Origin: Anaerococcus provencensis
Lineage (GTDB): Bacteria > Bacillota > Clostridia > Tissierellales > Peptoniphilaceae
DNA length: 64,000 nt
Assembly: GCF_000312365.2 (NCBI RefSeq)
Contig: NZ_HG003690.1
Span: 106,966-170,965 of the forward strand
Direction: 5' to 3'
Positions 43,708 through 54,445 of this stretch are shown one piece after another. Below the pieces are notes generated by a model, which saw only the letters and a program-made list of their open reading frames with translations, did no database searches and was not told the DNA's origin. The translations under genes were made by a program, and so were the position numbers. Within the stretch, counting starts at the first letter, position 1. Every line of letters starts with the position of its first letter.

Positions 43708-44361
43708 ATGCAGGAAAAACTTTTATTTCCATCGATGATGTGCGCTGATTTTAGAAATCTTGAAAAAGAAGTTAAGAATCTAGAAGAAGCAGGTGTAGAT
43801 AGTTTTCATATTGACATAATGGATGGTTCATTTGTTCCAAACTTCGGAATGGGTATGCAAGATCTTAAAGTCATAAGCAACATAACTGAAAAGTCTATAG
43901 ATGTTCACTTAATGATAGATAACCCAGGTAGGTATATAGATTTATTTGTTGAAGCTGGGGCTAATATAATCTATGTACATCCAGAATCAGATAATCAGTT
44001 AGGCAGAACTATTAATAAGATTAGTGATTCAGGCAAAAAGGTTGGTTTAGCTATTAATCCAGCTACATCAATAGAAACTATTAAACCTGTGATTAGTTTA
44101 CTAGATTATGTAATGGTAATGACTGTAAACCCAGGTTTTGCAGGTCAAAGCTACGAAGATTATGTTGATCTTAAAATAAAAGATTTAGTAAACCTAAAAT
44201 CAGAAAACTCATTTAAGGTAATTGTTGATGGAGCTATATCACCTGAAAAAGTAAAATATCTGTCAAATATTGGAGTTGATGGTTTTGTTTTGGGAACCTC
44301 ATCATTATTTGGAAAAGATAGAAGCTATAGTGATATATTAAGTGAATTAAGAGGGTTATAA
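43708..44361 (+). CDS. rpe: Ribulose-phosphate 3-epimerase family protein (possibly allulose-6-phosphate epimerase)
   Basis: 217 residues, TIM barrel, with the family's metal and catalytic residues in SMMCADF, HIDIMDGSFVPNF, DVHLMIDN, MTVNPGFAGQ and VDGAI. Rpe converts ribulose 5-P to xylulose 5-P; the close relative AlsE converts allulose 6-P to fructose 6-P. Lying between a LacI gene and RpiB plus a PTS, the AlsE role is plausible. Confidence 0.9.
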   Translation: MQEKLLFPSMMCADFRNLEKEVKNLEEAGVDSFHIDIMDGSFVPNFGMGMQDLKVISNITEKSIDVHLMIDNPGRYIDLFVEAGANIIYVHPESDNQLGRTINKISDSGKKVGLAINPATSIETIKPVISLLDYVMVMTVNPGFAGQSYEDYVDLKIKDLVNLKSENSFKVIVDGAISPEKVKYLSNIGVDGFVLGTSSLFGKDRSYSDILSELRGL

Positions 44362-44365
44362 AAAT

Positions 44366-46187
<1,822 letters not shown>

Positions 46188-46252
46188 ATATTATATAAAA
46201 AATCTATTGCTTTTTATGCAAGCGTTAAATAGCACTATTAAGTTGGCATTAT

Positions 46253-46291
46253 AAAAAACCAGATGTGAATAAAAGTCACGTCTGGTTTTTA
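46253..46291 (+). terminator. Terminator of the PTS operon
   Basis: AAAACCAGATGTGA pairs with TCACGTCTGGTTTT (one G-T), followed by T. Confidence 0.92.
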
Positions 46292-46872
46292 GGTATTACG
46301 GGCATGTTCTAATGCTGGGGTGAAAATCCCTGTAGAGCGTAGTTACCGGCGAATCTAATAGCGACCCCGAAGTTTTAGATGGCAACATCTAGGAGAGAAG
46401 AACGGGTAGCGAAATCGTGGCTTGACGAACAGGAACAGAATACAAGGCGTAACAGGTGGGCAAGCTAGCCTAAGATAGCAAAGACCCAAAAGGTAACCGT
46501 AAACCCAAGGCGTAAATTCTGCAAGTAAACGATGAAAGTATTAGGGCTTATCCCGTGAGGTCTCACTAGCGAAGCAGTAGTAACAACGAATAGTGAGAAG
46601 TCAGCAGAATCCATAGTAGCGAAGAAGTTTCTGTAATGGAAATGGAGCGAAGGGAGGAACAATATTTATTGTAATATTTGAAAAGGATGCACTATGACTT
46701 GATGGAATACAAGAAATGACGTATTCATTTCTCAAGGTTTGGATAGAAAAAGAATAAAGTTAAATAGTTGCATCAGAAATAAATAATATAATACAAGAAA
46801 ATATTGAACCGCCGTATGCCGAACGGCACGTACGGGTGGTGTGAAAGGGGCTAGATCTTAGCCCTATTCGAT
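46292..46872 (+). mobile_element. Group II intron remnant without reverse transcriptase
   Basis: GGGGTGAAAATCCCTGTAGAG and GGTAGCGAAATCGTGGCTTG match domain I text of Gram-positive group II introns. GTGAGAAGTCAGCAGAAT and ATGGAAATGGAGCGAAGGGA match the stretch just before the intron protein gene. Domain V-like ACCGCCGTATGCC-GAAC-GGCACGTACGGGTGGT pairs at 46808-46840, and a domain VI-like hairpin follows (46848-46864). The 1.2-1.8 kb reverse transcriptase gene expected between them is absent: only about 150 bp remain there. It sits directly after a terminator. Confidence 0.85.
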
Positions 46873-46937
46873 TGAAATTAAATAAAAGAAGGCTCTATTT
46901 TGGGTGAAATATTTGAAATAGCTGTTATAATAATACT

Positions 46938-48065
46938 ATGATTAAATTTATGATTACAACTAGCTTTGGCCTAGAATCCTTGGTTAAATGGCAACTTAAA
47001 GATATGGGCTATGAAAATTTTAAGCTTAGTGATGGACAAATCATCTTGGATGCTAATCTAGATGATGTAGGAAAACTTAATATTAATCTTAGAGAAGCTG
47101 ACAGGGTCTATCTTATCCTTAAGACATTTGAGGCAAAAGATTTTGATCAACTTTTTGAAGGGATAAAAGCCATAAACTGGTCTGATTTTCTAGACAAAGA
47201 CTCCAATTTTATTGTCAGTGCTAGGACTTATAAGTCAAAACTATTCTCTGTAAGGACAATCCAATCTATAAGCGAGAAGGCTATAGTTGAATCAATGAAG
47301 ACTAAGTATAAGATTAGTCACTTTAGCAAATCTTCTCATAGAGTTCAAATAGAAGTTTCTATAAATAAAAATATAGCAAGTATTTTGATTGATACTTCTG
47401 GAGAAGGTCTTCACAAACGTGGATATAGAGAAGATTCTGTAAAGGCTCCACTTAGGGAAAATCTGGCAGCAGGATTAGTAGACTTATCTTTCTACAAGCC
47501 AGATAGGTTTTTGTTTGATGGATTTTGTGGATCTGGAACAATACTAATCGAAGCTGCAAGAAGAGCTCGTAACATAGCGCCAGGCATTGATAGGTCCTTT
47601 GACTTTGAAAACTTTATTTTTATAGATAAGGATTGTTATAAGATGGCCAAAAAAGAAGCTCTAGATGCTATTGATTACGATGTAAAACTAAATATCCTCG
47701 GTTCAGACATATCTGGCAGGGCAATAAGCCTTGCTAAAAATAATGCCATAAATGCTGGTGTGGGGGAGGATATTTCCTTTATTACAAGAGATATAAAATC
47801 TGTGGCCCTAAAGGATGACTATGGGATTTTGATATCAAACCCTCCTTATGGTAAGAGACTTTCTGATTTTGACACAGACGATCTTTATAAGAAGATAAAT
47901 GATAAGTTTAAGAATATAGATACTTGGTCCTTGTATTTTATAACAAGTGACGAAAATTTTGATAAAAGCTTTAGCAAAAAGCTTTCTAAGAAGAGAAAAT
48001 TATATAATGGTGGCCAAAAAGTTGATTTTTACCAATATTTTGGCAAGAAACCAGCAAATAAATAA
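46938..48065 (+). CDS. THUMP-domain 23S rRNA guanine-N2 methyltransferase (RlmL/YcbY type)
   Basis: 375 residues: an N-terminal THUMP/ferredoxin-like region (KFMITTSFGLESLVKWQL), then a Rossmann methyltransferase with FDGFCGSGTILIEAA and the catalytic ISNPPYGKRL. Methylates a guanine of 23S rRNA using S-adenosylmethionine. It is followed 12 bp later by the L,D-transpeptidase gene. Confidence 0.92.
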   Translation: MIKFMITTSFGLESLVKWQLKDMGYENFKLSDGQIILDANLDDVGKLNINLREADRVYLILKTFEAKDFDQLFEGIKAINWSDFLDKDSNFIVSARTYKSKLFSVRTIQSISEKAIVESMKTKYKISHFSKSSHRVQIEVSINKNIASILIDTSGEGLHKRGYREDSVKAPLRENLAAGLVDLSFYKPDRFLFDGFCGSGTILIEAARRARNIAPGIDRSFDFENFIFIDKDCYKMAKKEALDAIDYDVKLNILGSDISGRAISLAKNNAINAGVGEDISFITRDIKSVALKDDYGILISNPPYGKRLSDFDTDDLYKKINDKFKNIDTWSLYFITSDENFDKSFSKKLSKKRKLYNGGQKVDFYQYFGKKPANK

Positions 48066-48077
48066 GCAGAGGAAATC

Positions 48078-49493
48078 TTGACTGAGAATAAGAAAAATGA
48101 TGGCAAAAAAATAGGCCTATCAATACTTTTATTTATAGTAGCTATATATTTGATTGTAACAGTTATATTTTCATTTATAGCTCTACCAGGGACATACTTA
48201 AACGGTAGGGATATTTCTTATGCATCAAAAAAAGAAGCTTTGGCTTCTAGTCCCAAGAATTTTAACCTTGAAATCACAGGTAGAGACGATAGAAATCTTA
48301 CTATCAAACCAGAAGATATAGATTATAAGGTAGAATTACCTAGCCAAGCAAAAATTGATCAAAATCCCTTTGTTTGGCCAGTATCACTAATAACAGGCAG
48401 GAAAGAATACTATGATTTTGAATATAGGGTCTTTTATGATGAGGACAAGCTTGATAAAATCATAGACGATTCAAAGCTAATGAATGGCATCACAGAGCCA
48501 GAAGATGCAAAGATTGCTATAGAAAATAATGAATTTGTTGTTAAAAAAGAAGTCGAAGGTAACAAAGTTGACAAGGCTAAGCTAAAAAAAGAAATTATTG
48601 ATAGTATAAATACCAAAAATAACAAGATAGCCTTGGACGATAGTTTTTATATAGGACCAAAAGTAAGGTCAGATTCAAAAGAATTGCAAGATATAGTTGC
48701 CGATTCTAAAAAAATTAATGATATGTCTATCAAATTTAATTTTAATGGTTTTGACTACAAACTTGAAGGTGCTAGCCTTATAGATTTGATGGACTTCACA
48801 GATAAGGGTTATGAACTAAATTACGACAAGGTCTTAGCCTATGTAAGTGATATGGCAGAGGCTACTAATACCTATGGTAAAAGTCGTAATTTCAACGCTA
48901 CTGGAATAGGACCAATAGTTGTTGGCCCTGGAGTGTATGGTTTTAAACTGGATGTAGATGCTACTATTGATAAGATATATGAACTTGTCAATCAAAGACA
49001 AAGTGGAGATATAGAGCCGGTATATAGCAACCAAGCCTTTACTCGTACTGATAGTGGAGAAGATATAGGCGATACTTATGTTGAGGTCGACCTATCTCGC
49101 CAAAGAATGTGGTTTTACAAAAATGGTGAGCTAATCGTAGAATCTGATATTGTCACAGGTATTCCTCAAGATGGCTGGGCAAGCAATGTCGGCGTAGGTG
49201 CTATCCAATCAAAGGTAAGAGATACGACTCTTAAAGGGCAAAATTTCGATAAGATAACTGAGTATAATACCAAAGTTAAGTATTGGATGCCAACAGGTTG
49301 GGACGGGGAAGGATTCCACGATGCACCTTGGAGGGGAGCCTTTGGTGGACAAATCTACCTATCAAATGGATCTCATGGTTGCTATAACCTACCACCATCT
49401 GTGGCTCAGACACTTTTTGACAATGTCGATCCTCTAACACCAGTTGTAGTTTATGAATCAAGCACCAACTATTCACCAGCTATGACTTATTAG
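48078..49493 (+). CDS. L,D-transpeptidase with peptidoglycan-binding domain
   Basis: 471 residues: one N-terminal membrane anchor (about 12-37), a putative peptidoglycan-binding domain (about 60-320) and a YkuD catalytic domain (about 335-465) with DAPWRGAFGG and SNGSHGCYNLPP, whose histidine and cysteine form the active site. It makes 3-3 cross-links or links in the wall and resists most beta-lactams. The start is a TTG at 48078 after GAGGAA. Confidence 0.92.
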   Translation: MTENKKNDGKKIGLSILLFIVAIYLIVTVIFSFIALPGTYLNGRDISYASKKEALASSPKNFNLEITGRDDRNLTIKPEDIDYKVELPSQAKIDQNPFVWPVSLITGRKEYYDFEYRVFYDEDKLDKIIDDSKLMNGITEPEDAKIAIENNEFVVKKEVEGNKVDKAKLKKEIIDSINTKNNKIALDDSFYIGPKVRSDSKELQDIVADSKKINDMSIKFNFNGFDYKLEGASLIDLMDFTDKGYELNYDKVLAYVSDMAEATNTYGKSRNFNATGIGPIVVGPGVYGFKLDVDATIDKIYELVNQRQSGDIEPVYSNQAFTRTDSGEDIGDTYVEVDLSRQRMWFYKNGELIVESDIVTGIPQDGWASNVGVGAIQSKVRDTTLKGQNFDKITEYNTKVKYWMPTGWDGEGFHDAPWRGAFGGQIYLSNGSHGCYNLPPSVAQTLFDNVDPLTPVVVYESSTNYSPAMTY

Positions 49494-49501
49494 GAAATAT
49501 A

Positions 49502-50323
49502 ATGATAAAAATTGAAAATTTAACCTACATCTATCCATCAAATGATGAAAATGAGGGGCACAAGGCCATCGATGGACTAAATATTGACATCAATAAGGGT
49601 GACTTTGTTGCAATCCTAGGTCACAATGGTTCGGGCAAATCAACCCTTGGCAAACTCATAAATGCCCAGATACTTCCGACAATTGGGGATATTTGGATAG
49701 ATGATTTAAATGCAAAAGATGAAAATAAAATATGGGATGTGAGAAAAAAATGTTCTATGGTTTTTCAAAATCCCGACAACCAAATGGTAGCTACAACTGT
49801 CGAAGAAGAAGTAGCCTTTGGTGTAGAAAACTTGCAAATACCAAATCCAGAGCTTAGGGAAAGGGTAGATTCGGCTATATCTCTAGTAAGGATGGATGAT
49901 TATAAGAAGAGAAATCCTTCAACCCTTTCTGGTGGGCAAAAGCAAAGAGTTTCTATAGCTGGGGTTATAGCTATGATGAGCGACTATATAATCTTTGATG
50001 AACCAACAGCTATGCTAGATCCAAAGGGTAGGAAAGATGTTATAAACTTAGTTCTTGAGCTTAATAAGGACTATGGCAAAACAATCATATACATCACCCA
50101 TTATATGGAAGAGGCTATCAAGGCAGATAAGATAATTGTCCTAGATAAGGGCAAGAAGGCCCTTGAGGGTTCGGCATTAGAAGTATTTTCCCAAGTTGAG
50201 AAAATGAAAAAACTAGGCCTAGCTGTTCCACAAGTTACAGAAGTTGCCTATAAATTACAGGAGAAAGGGGTGGATTTTGATAATCTACCTCTTAGTATTG
50301 AAGAATTTTTGGAGAGCATATGA
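49502..50323 (+). CDS. ecfA1: Energy-coupling factor ATPase EcfA1
   Basis: 273 residues: Walker A GHNGSGKST, Q-loop QNPDNQMVATTVEEEVAFG, signature LSGGQKQR, Walker B IIFDEPTAMLD, and the EcfA-specific C-terminal region. With EcfA2 and EcfT it powers vitamin-specific S components encoded elsewhere. It overlaps ecfA2 by four bases. Confidence 0.96.
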   Translation: MIKIENLTYIYPSNDENEGHKAIDGLNIDINKGDFVAILGHNGSGKSTLGKLINAQILPTIGDIWIDDLNAKDENKIWDVRKKCSMVFQNPDNQMVATTVEEEVAFGVENLQIPNPELRERVDSAISLVRMDDYKKRNPSTLSGGQKQRVSIAGVIAMMSDYIIFDEPTAMLDPKGRKDVINLVLELNKDYGKTIIYITHYMEEAIKADKIIVLDKGKKALEGSALEVFSQVEKMKKLGLAVPQVTEVAYKLQEKGVDFDNLPLSIEEFLESI

Positions 50324-51177
50324 ATATTGAACTAAAGAATGTGGATTACATTTATAATGAGGGAGTAGTTGGAGAAGTATATGCTCTTAAAGATATTAAT
50401 TTAAAGATTAAAAGCCACGAAATAATTGGCCTAATCGGACAAACTGGATCAGGGAAATCAACCTTGGTTCAGCTTTTAAATGGCCTTTTATTACCAAGCC
50501 ATGGTGATGTTATTGTAGATGGTATAAACACCAAGGATAAGGATAAGAGGCGAGATGTACGTTTTAAGGTGGGTCTTGTTTTCCAATATCCAGAACACCA
50601 GCTATTTGAAGAATCAATAGCAAAGGACATAGCTTTTGGCCCTAAAAATATGAAATTATCTGATGATGAGATTGATAGGCGAGTAAAAGCCTCCATGGAA
50701 AAGGTAGGACTTGACTATGAAACTTACAAGGATGTCTCACCTTTTGAAATATCAGGTGGCCAACAAAGAAGGGTTGCTGTAGCAGGAATCATCTCTATGA
50801 ACCCAAAGGTTCTAGTCCTAGATGAGCTTACCGCAGGCCTTGACCCAAAGGGACGCGAAGAAATTTTTAGAGAAATAATAAATATTTACAATAATGACCC
50901 AGAACTCACCATTGTTTTGGTTAGCCATTCTATGGAAGATGTGGCAGAATATGTGGACAGGGTTGTTGTTTTGAATAAGGGAGAGATGTTTAGCGATGCC
51001 TCAACATATGATACCTTTACCAAGGCCGACCTTGAGAGCATAGGTTTAGACATACCACAAATTGCGAAATTTATGAGAGCCTACAAGGCAAAGGGTGAAG
51101 ATGTCAGAGATGATATCTACACTATAGATGCAGCAGTTGCAGAACTTTCTAGACACTTAGGAGTAAGCCATGAATAA
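50320..51177 (+). CDS. ecfA2: Energy-coupling factor ATPase EcfA2
   Basis: 285 residues: GQTGSGKST, QYPEHQLFEESIAKDIAFG, ISGGQQRRVA, LVLDELTAGLD. The Walker B asks for DEP; here it is DEL, common in EcfA2. Overlaps ecfT by eight bases. Confidence 0.96.
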   Translation: MNIELKNVDYIYNEGVVGEVYALKDINLKIKSHEIIGLIGQTGSGKSTLVQLLNGLLLPSHGDVIVDGINTKDKDKRRDVRFKVGLVFQYPEHQLFEESIAKDIAFGPKNMKLSDDEIDRRVKASMEKVGLDYETYKDVSPFEISGGQQRRVAVAGIISMNPKVLVLDELTAGLDPKGREEIFREIINIYNNDPELTIVLVSHSMEDVAEYVDRVVVLNKGEMFSDASTYDTFTKADLESIGLDIPQIAKFMRAYKAKGEDVRDDIYTIDAAVAELSRHLGVSHE

Positions 51178-51964
51178 AATAAGTATAGGTCAATATTTGC
51201 CCTTTGATACCTTCATTCACAGGCTAGATCCAAGAGTGAAAATAGTAGGAGTTTTTCTATTTATAATCACCATATTTTTTGTAGATGATTTTATAACTTT
51301 CATACCCTTTGTAGTATTGCTAATTGCTATGCTAAAGGTTGCGAAAATTCCAATCAAAAGTGTCATTAGGTCTCTAAAACCCTTGTTATTTATCATGATT
51401 ATTACTGGAATCATTAATTTATTTACAACGCCAGGTAGGGTTATTGCAAATATTGGACCTTTGAATATCACTTATGAGGGCATATACAGAACTGCCTTTA
51501 CACTACTTAGACTAATATTGATAATCTTATCAACATCTGTGCTAACATATACCACAAGCCCGATGGAATTAACCTATGGTCTAGAAAAACTGTTCTCACC
51601 ATTGAAACGCTTTGGTTTTCCAGCAGGAGAACTTGCAATGATGATTAGTATTTCTCTAAGATTCATTCCAACTTTATTTGATGAGGCCCAAAAAATTCGT
51701 TTGGCTCAGATGGCTAGGGGAGCAGATTTTGAGTCAGGCAACATTGTAAATAGGGCTGTTGCTATGATTCCACTACTTGTGCCACTATTTATCAATTCTT
51801 TTAAAAGGTCTGATGAACTTGCCACAGCTATGGAAGCTCGTATGTATAGGATTGGCGAAGAGCGTACAAAATTAAATGAAATATATATGGATAGGACAGA
51901 CTATACGACACTTTTCCTATTTGTAGGATTTTGTATCATAATAATCGTCAAACACTTTATATGA
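51170..51964 (+). CDS. ecfT: Energy-coupling factor transmembrane protein EcfT
   Basis: 264 residues, five or so membrane helices, with the coupling motifs RLAQMARGADF and ATAMEARMYRIGEERT. It starts HRLDPRVK like other group II EcfT proteins. Overlaps truA by four bases (ATGA). Confidence 0.95.
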   Translation: MNKISIGQYLPFDTFIHRLDPRVKIVGVFLFIITIFFVDDFITFIPFVVLLIAMLKVAKIPIKSVIRSLKPLLFIMIITGIINLFTTPGRVIANIGPLNITYEGIYRTAFTLLRLILIILSTSVLTYTTSPMELTYGLEKLFSPLKRFGFPAGELAMMISISLRFIPTLFDEAQKIRLAQMARGADFESGNIVNRAVAMIPLLVPLFINSFKRSDELATAMEARMYRIGEERTKLNEIYMDRTDYTTLFLFVGFCIIIIVKHFI

Positions 51965-52698
51965 TAAAAAACATAAGACTAAAAATTGCCTATGATGGTA
52001 GTGATTTTCATGGATATCAATCGCAAAATGATCATAGGAATGTGGAAGATGAAGTAAAGAAGGCCATCCACAAGGTCACTGGTGAAAATAATAGGATAAT
52101 TGCTGCAGGAAGAACTGATGCAGGCGTTCATGCCAAAAGTCAATATGTCAATTTTCTTACAGCAAGTCCTATAAATCCTAGTGCTTTCAACTTTCACCTA
52201 GACCCATATTTGCCAGATGATATCTTGGCTCTAGAGGCAGAGGAAGTTGACCTAGGCTTTCATGCTAGGTTTTCAGCTATTAATAAGACTTATAAATATG
52301 TGATCTACACAGGAAAGGTCATGCATCCTGTTTATAGAAAGTATATGGAGCATATAACTTATCCTCTTGATATATCAAAGATGGCAGAAGGACTTTCTAT
52401 CCTAAAGGGTGAGCACGATTTTAAAGCCTTTATGAGGGCTGATAAAAATCTAGATATCAACACCACAAGGACAATTGACGATTGCTATCTAAGAGAAGAT
52501 AAAAATAAGATAGAAATATATTTTACAGCCAATAGCTTTTTGCACAACCAAGTGAGAATCATGTGTGGAAGCCTTGTAGAGCTTGGCCGAAATAAGCTTT
52601 CAATTGACGATTTAAAAGCTTATTTTGACAATGGTAAGAAAGCAAACCCAACCTTGAATCCTCAAGGATTATATTTATGGAGGATAAATTATGACTGA
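51961..52698 (+). CDS. truA: tRNA pseudouridine(38-40) synthase TruA
   Basis: 245 residues with the catalytic aspartate in AAGRTDAGVHAKSQ, LAYDGSDFHGYQSQ near the start, and VRIMCGSLVELG near the end. Isomerizes uridines 38-40 in tRNA. Gene order ecfA1-ecfA2-ecfT-truA is conserved through the Bacillota. Confidence 0.96.
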   Translation: MIKNIRLKIAYDGSDFHGYQSQNDHRNVEDEVKKAIHKVTGENNRIIAAGRTDAGVHAKSQYVNFLTASPINPSAFNFHLDPYLPDDILALEAEEVDLGFHARFSAINKTYKYVIYTGKVMHPVYRKYMEHITYPLDISKMAEGLSILKGEHDFKAFMRADKNLDINTTRTIDDCYLREDKNKIEIYFTANSFLHNQVRIMCGSLVELGRNKLSIDDLKAYFDNGKKANPTLNPQGLYLWRINYD

Positions 52699-53101
52699 TA
52701 CAAAAAATAACAAAAGTGAACTTAAGGCCTTATCTTTAATTCTATTTGTTATAGTTGGATTTTCTTTCATTACTAAAGGTAGGCTTATAATTTTTGCAGG
52801 CCTTGCAAGTCTTATTTTATTGATTGTGGGGGCATATATAAGGGAAAATAATTTGAAAATATCAAAGGCTATTTACTACCTAGTAATTTCATTTTATAAC
52901 ATAGCCAGTATCTTTTCCCTAATAGAATATTATAAGGGCCAAGTATCTCTAACAAAGATTGAAAAATATATATTTAAGCCCTTTATAATTAATGATAAAA
53001 TAGACATAAGATACATAGGCTGGATACTAGTTTTGACAACTTTCCTATTTATCCTTGAAAATATGAAGAAGAATCCTAACGAGGGAAACAATGACAGATA
53101 A
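52691..53101 (+). CDS. Small membrane protein, function unknown
   Basis: 136 residues, four hydrophobic helices after a short charged start (MTDTKNNKSELK). It overlaps truA by eight bases and the next gene by eleven, so it belongs to the same transcript. Perhaps a partner of the DUF4097 protein. Confidence 0.75.
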   Translation: MTDTKNNKSELKALSLILFVIVGFSFITKGRLIIFAGLASLILLIVGAYIRENNLKISKAIYYLVISFYNIASIFSLIEYYKGQVSLTKIEKYIFKPFIINDKIDIRYIGWILVLTTFLFILENMKKNPNEGNNDR

Positions 53102-54275
53102 TATAAACGAAGAAAATAAATATCAAGAAGACGAACTTGAAGAAGAAGTTGACGAAGTTGAAGTTAAGACGAAAAAGCCAAGAAAGGCACGAAAAAAACA
53201 TATGACTAGGAAAACAAAGAGAAATATTCTAATTGTTGGCCTAGTCGCTATAGTAGCCTTACTAGCTCTCTACTACTTTAATAATCACCAAGCAGCCAAA
53301 AATAAGGATCTTCAAACAAGTGAAGTTATTGACGAGAATTCTTACACTGGATCCAATATCATGAGAGTCGACCTAAACCAAGTCAACAAAATCAACATTG
53401 ACCTTAAGACAGCTGATGTTAGAATTCAAAAGTCCACAACAAATCCATACATAGAATATACCCACCTTTATAAGGGTGAAGAAGATATCTACACAGTAGA
53501 TGTATCCTATGAAAATGGAGTCCTAAATCTTAAGAGTAACATCCAAGGCAAGGAATTGAATATGAAGAATAAAATCCAAATTGTTAGGATATTCTTGCCA
53601 AATGATAAGCCAATAGAAGAAATCAAGGCTAAGATTGGGGCTGGTGATGTCAAAATTACTGACCTAGAAGTTAAAGATTTGGATTTAAATGTAAAAAGTG
53701 GTCATATAACTTTTGACAATTCTTTCTTTGGAGGTCTTGTAACAAATGAAGCTGGTGATATCATTCTTACTAATACAGAGCTGATGAATACCAAACTTGC
53801 AACAAATGCTGGAGATATAAGCATAGAAGAGGGCAAGATAGGTGCTAGATCTGATTTTTCAACCCAAAGTGGGGATATTATAATCAAATCAACTGACACC
53901 ATTGATAATTATAATATCAAGGCAAATCTTGAAGTTGGCAACTTTATCTTGGGCAATGTTTCTTATAGAAATATCAAGAATGGTTTTGCAAGAGATAATA
54001 AGGCTAAAAAAGAAATTAGCCTAAAGACTAGAGTAGGCGATATAATCTTTAACAAAGGTGAGGGCGCAATACTTGATGAAGAAGAATATATAACCAACAA
54101 GTCAAACAAAGAGGAAAAAGAAGAATCTAAATACGATTATATAAATGTCGAAGACGATGAAGAAGCCACAGACGAAGAAAATGTAGATGATGGCAGTCAA
54201 ACCGATACGACAGATGAAAATATAGATGAAGAACAAAGTGAAGGTGAAGAAAATAATGGGGGTGTTGCAAATTAA
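53091..54275 (+). CDS. DUF4097 family membrane-anchored beta-repeat protein
   Basis: 394 residues: a very charged cytoplasmic start (KTKKPRKARKKHMTRKTKR), a membrane helix at about 45-64, then beta-strand repeats with T/AGDI motifs (NEAGDIILTNTEL, NAGDISIEEG, QSGDIIIKS) typical of DUF4097, and a long acidic tail. DUF4097 proteins are often near envelope stress systems; the function is not known. Confidence 0.82.
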   Translation: MTDNINEENKYQEDELEEEVDEVEVKTKKPRKARKKHMTRKTKRNILIVGLVAIVALLALYYFNNHQAAKNKDLQTSEVIDENSYTGSNIMRVDLNQVNKINIDLKTADVRIQKSTTNPYIEYTHLYKGEEDIYTVDVSYENGVLNLKSNIQGKELNMKNKIQIVRIFLPNDKPIEEIKAKIGAGDVKITDLEVKDLDLNVKSGHITFDNSFFGGLVTNEAGDIILTNTELMNTKLATNAGDISIEEGKIGARSDFSTQSGDIIIKSTDTIDNYNIKANLEVGNFILGNVSYRNIKNGFARDNKAKKEISLKTRVGDIIFNKGEGAILDEEEYITNKSNKEEKEESKYDYINVEDDEEATDEENVDDGSQTDTTDENIDEEQSEGEENNGGVAN

Positions 54276-54276
54276 T

Positions 54277-54416
54277 AGATAATTATCGTTCCATCATTAG
54301 AGTGCACTCTCAGAAAGTTTGAGGTTTAGCCCGCCGGCTCGTGGAGGCAGTTAGCCCGTCGGCTGGCAGAGACCTTTCTGAGAGGGTGCTATAATGATTT
54401 AGGAACGATTTATCTA
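54277..54416. repeat. GC-rich imperfect palindrome, MITE-like or structured RNA
   Basis: The outer arms TAGATAA...ATCGTTCC and, reversed, TAGATAAATCGTTCC pair across 140 bp. CTCTCAGAAAG (about 54307-54317) pairs with CTTTCTGAGAG (about 54374-54384). The loop has a direct repeat TTAGCCCGCCGGCT / TTAGCCCGTCGGCT. The core is far richer in GC than the flanks. It fills the gap between the DUF4097 gene and recQ. Confidence 0.7.
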
Positions 54417-54445
54417 TTTTGCAACGGCTCCATTTTTTTTACAAT

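Noticed and set aside
46465-46662. Minus-strand frame of 65 codons in the intron
   Set aside because: It lies in the structured domain text of the group II intron and has no ribosome site or homology.
54277-54416. tRNA or T-box reading of the GC-rich palindrome
   Set aside because: No T-loop, CCA or T-box motif; the symmetry is that of a long inverted repeat.
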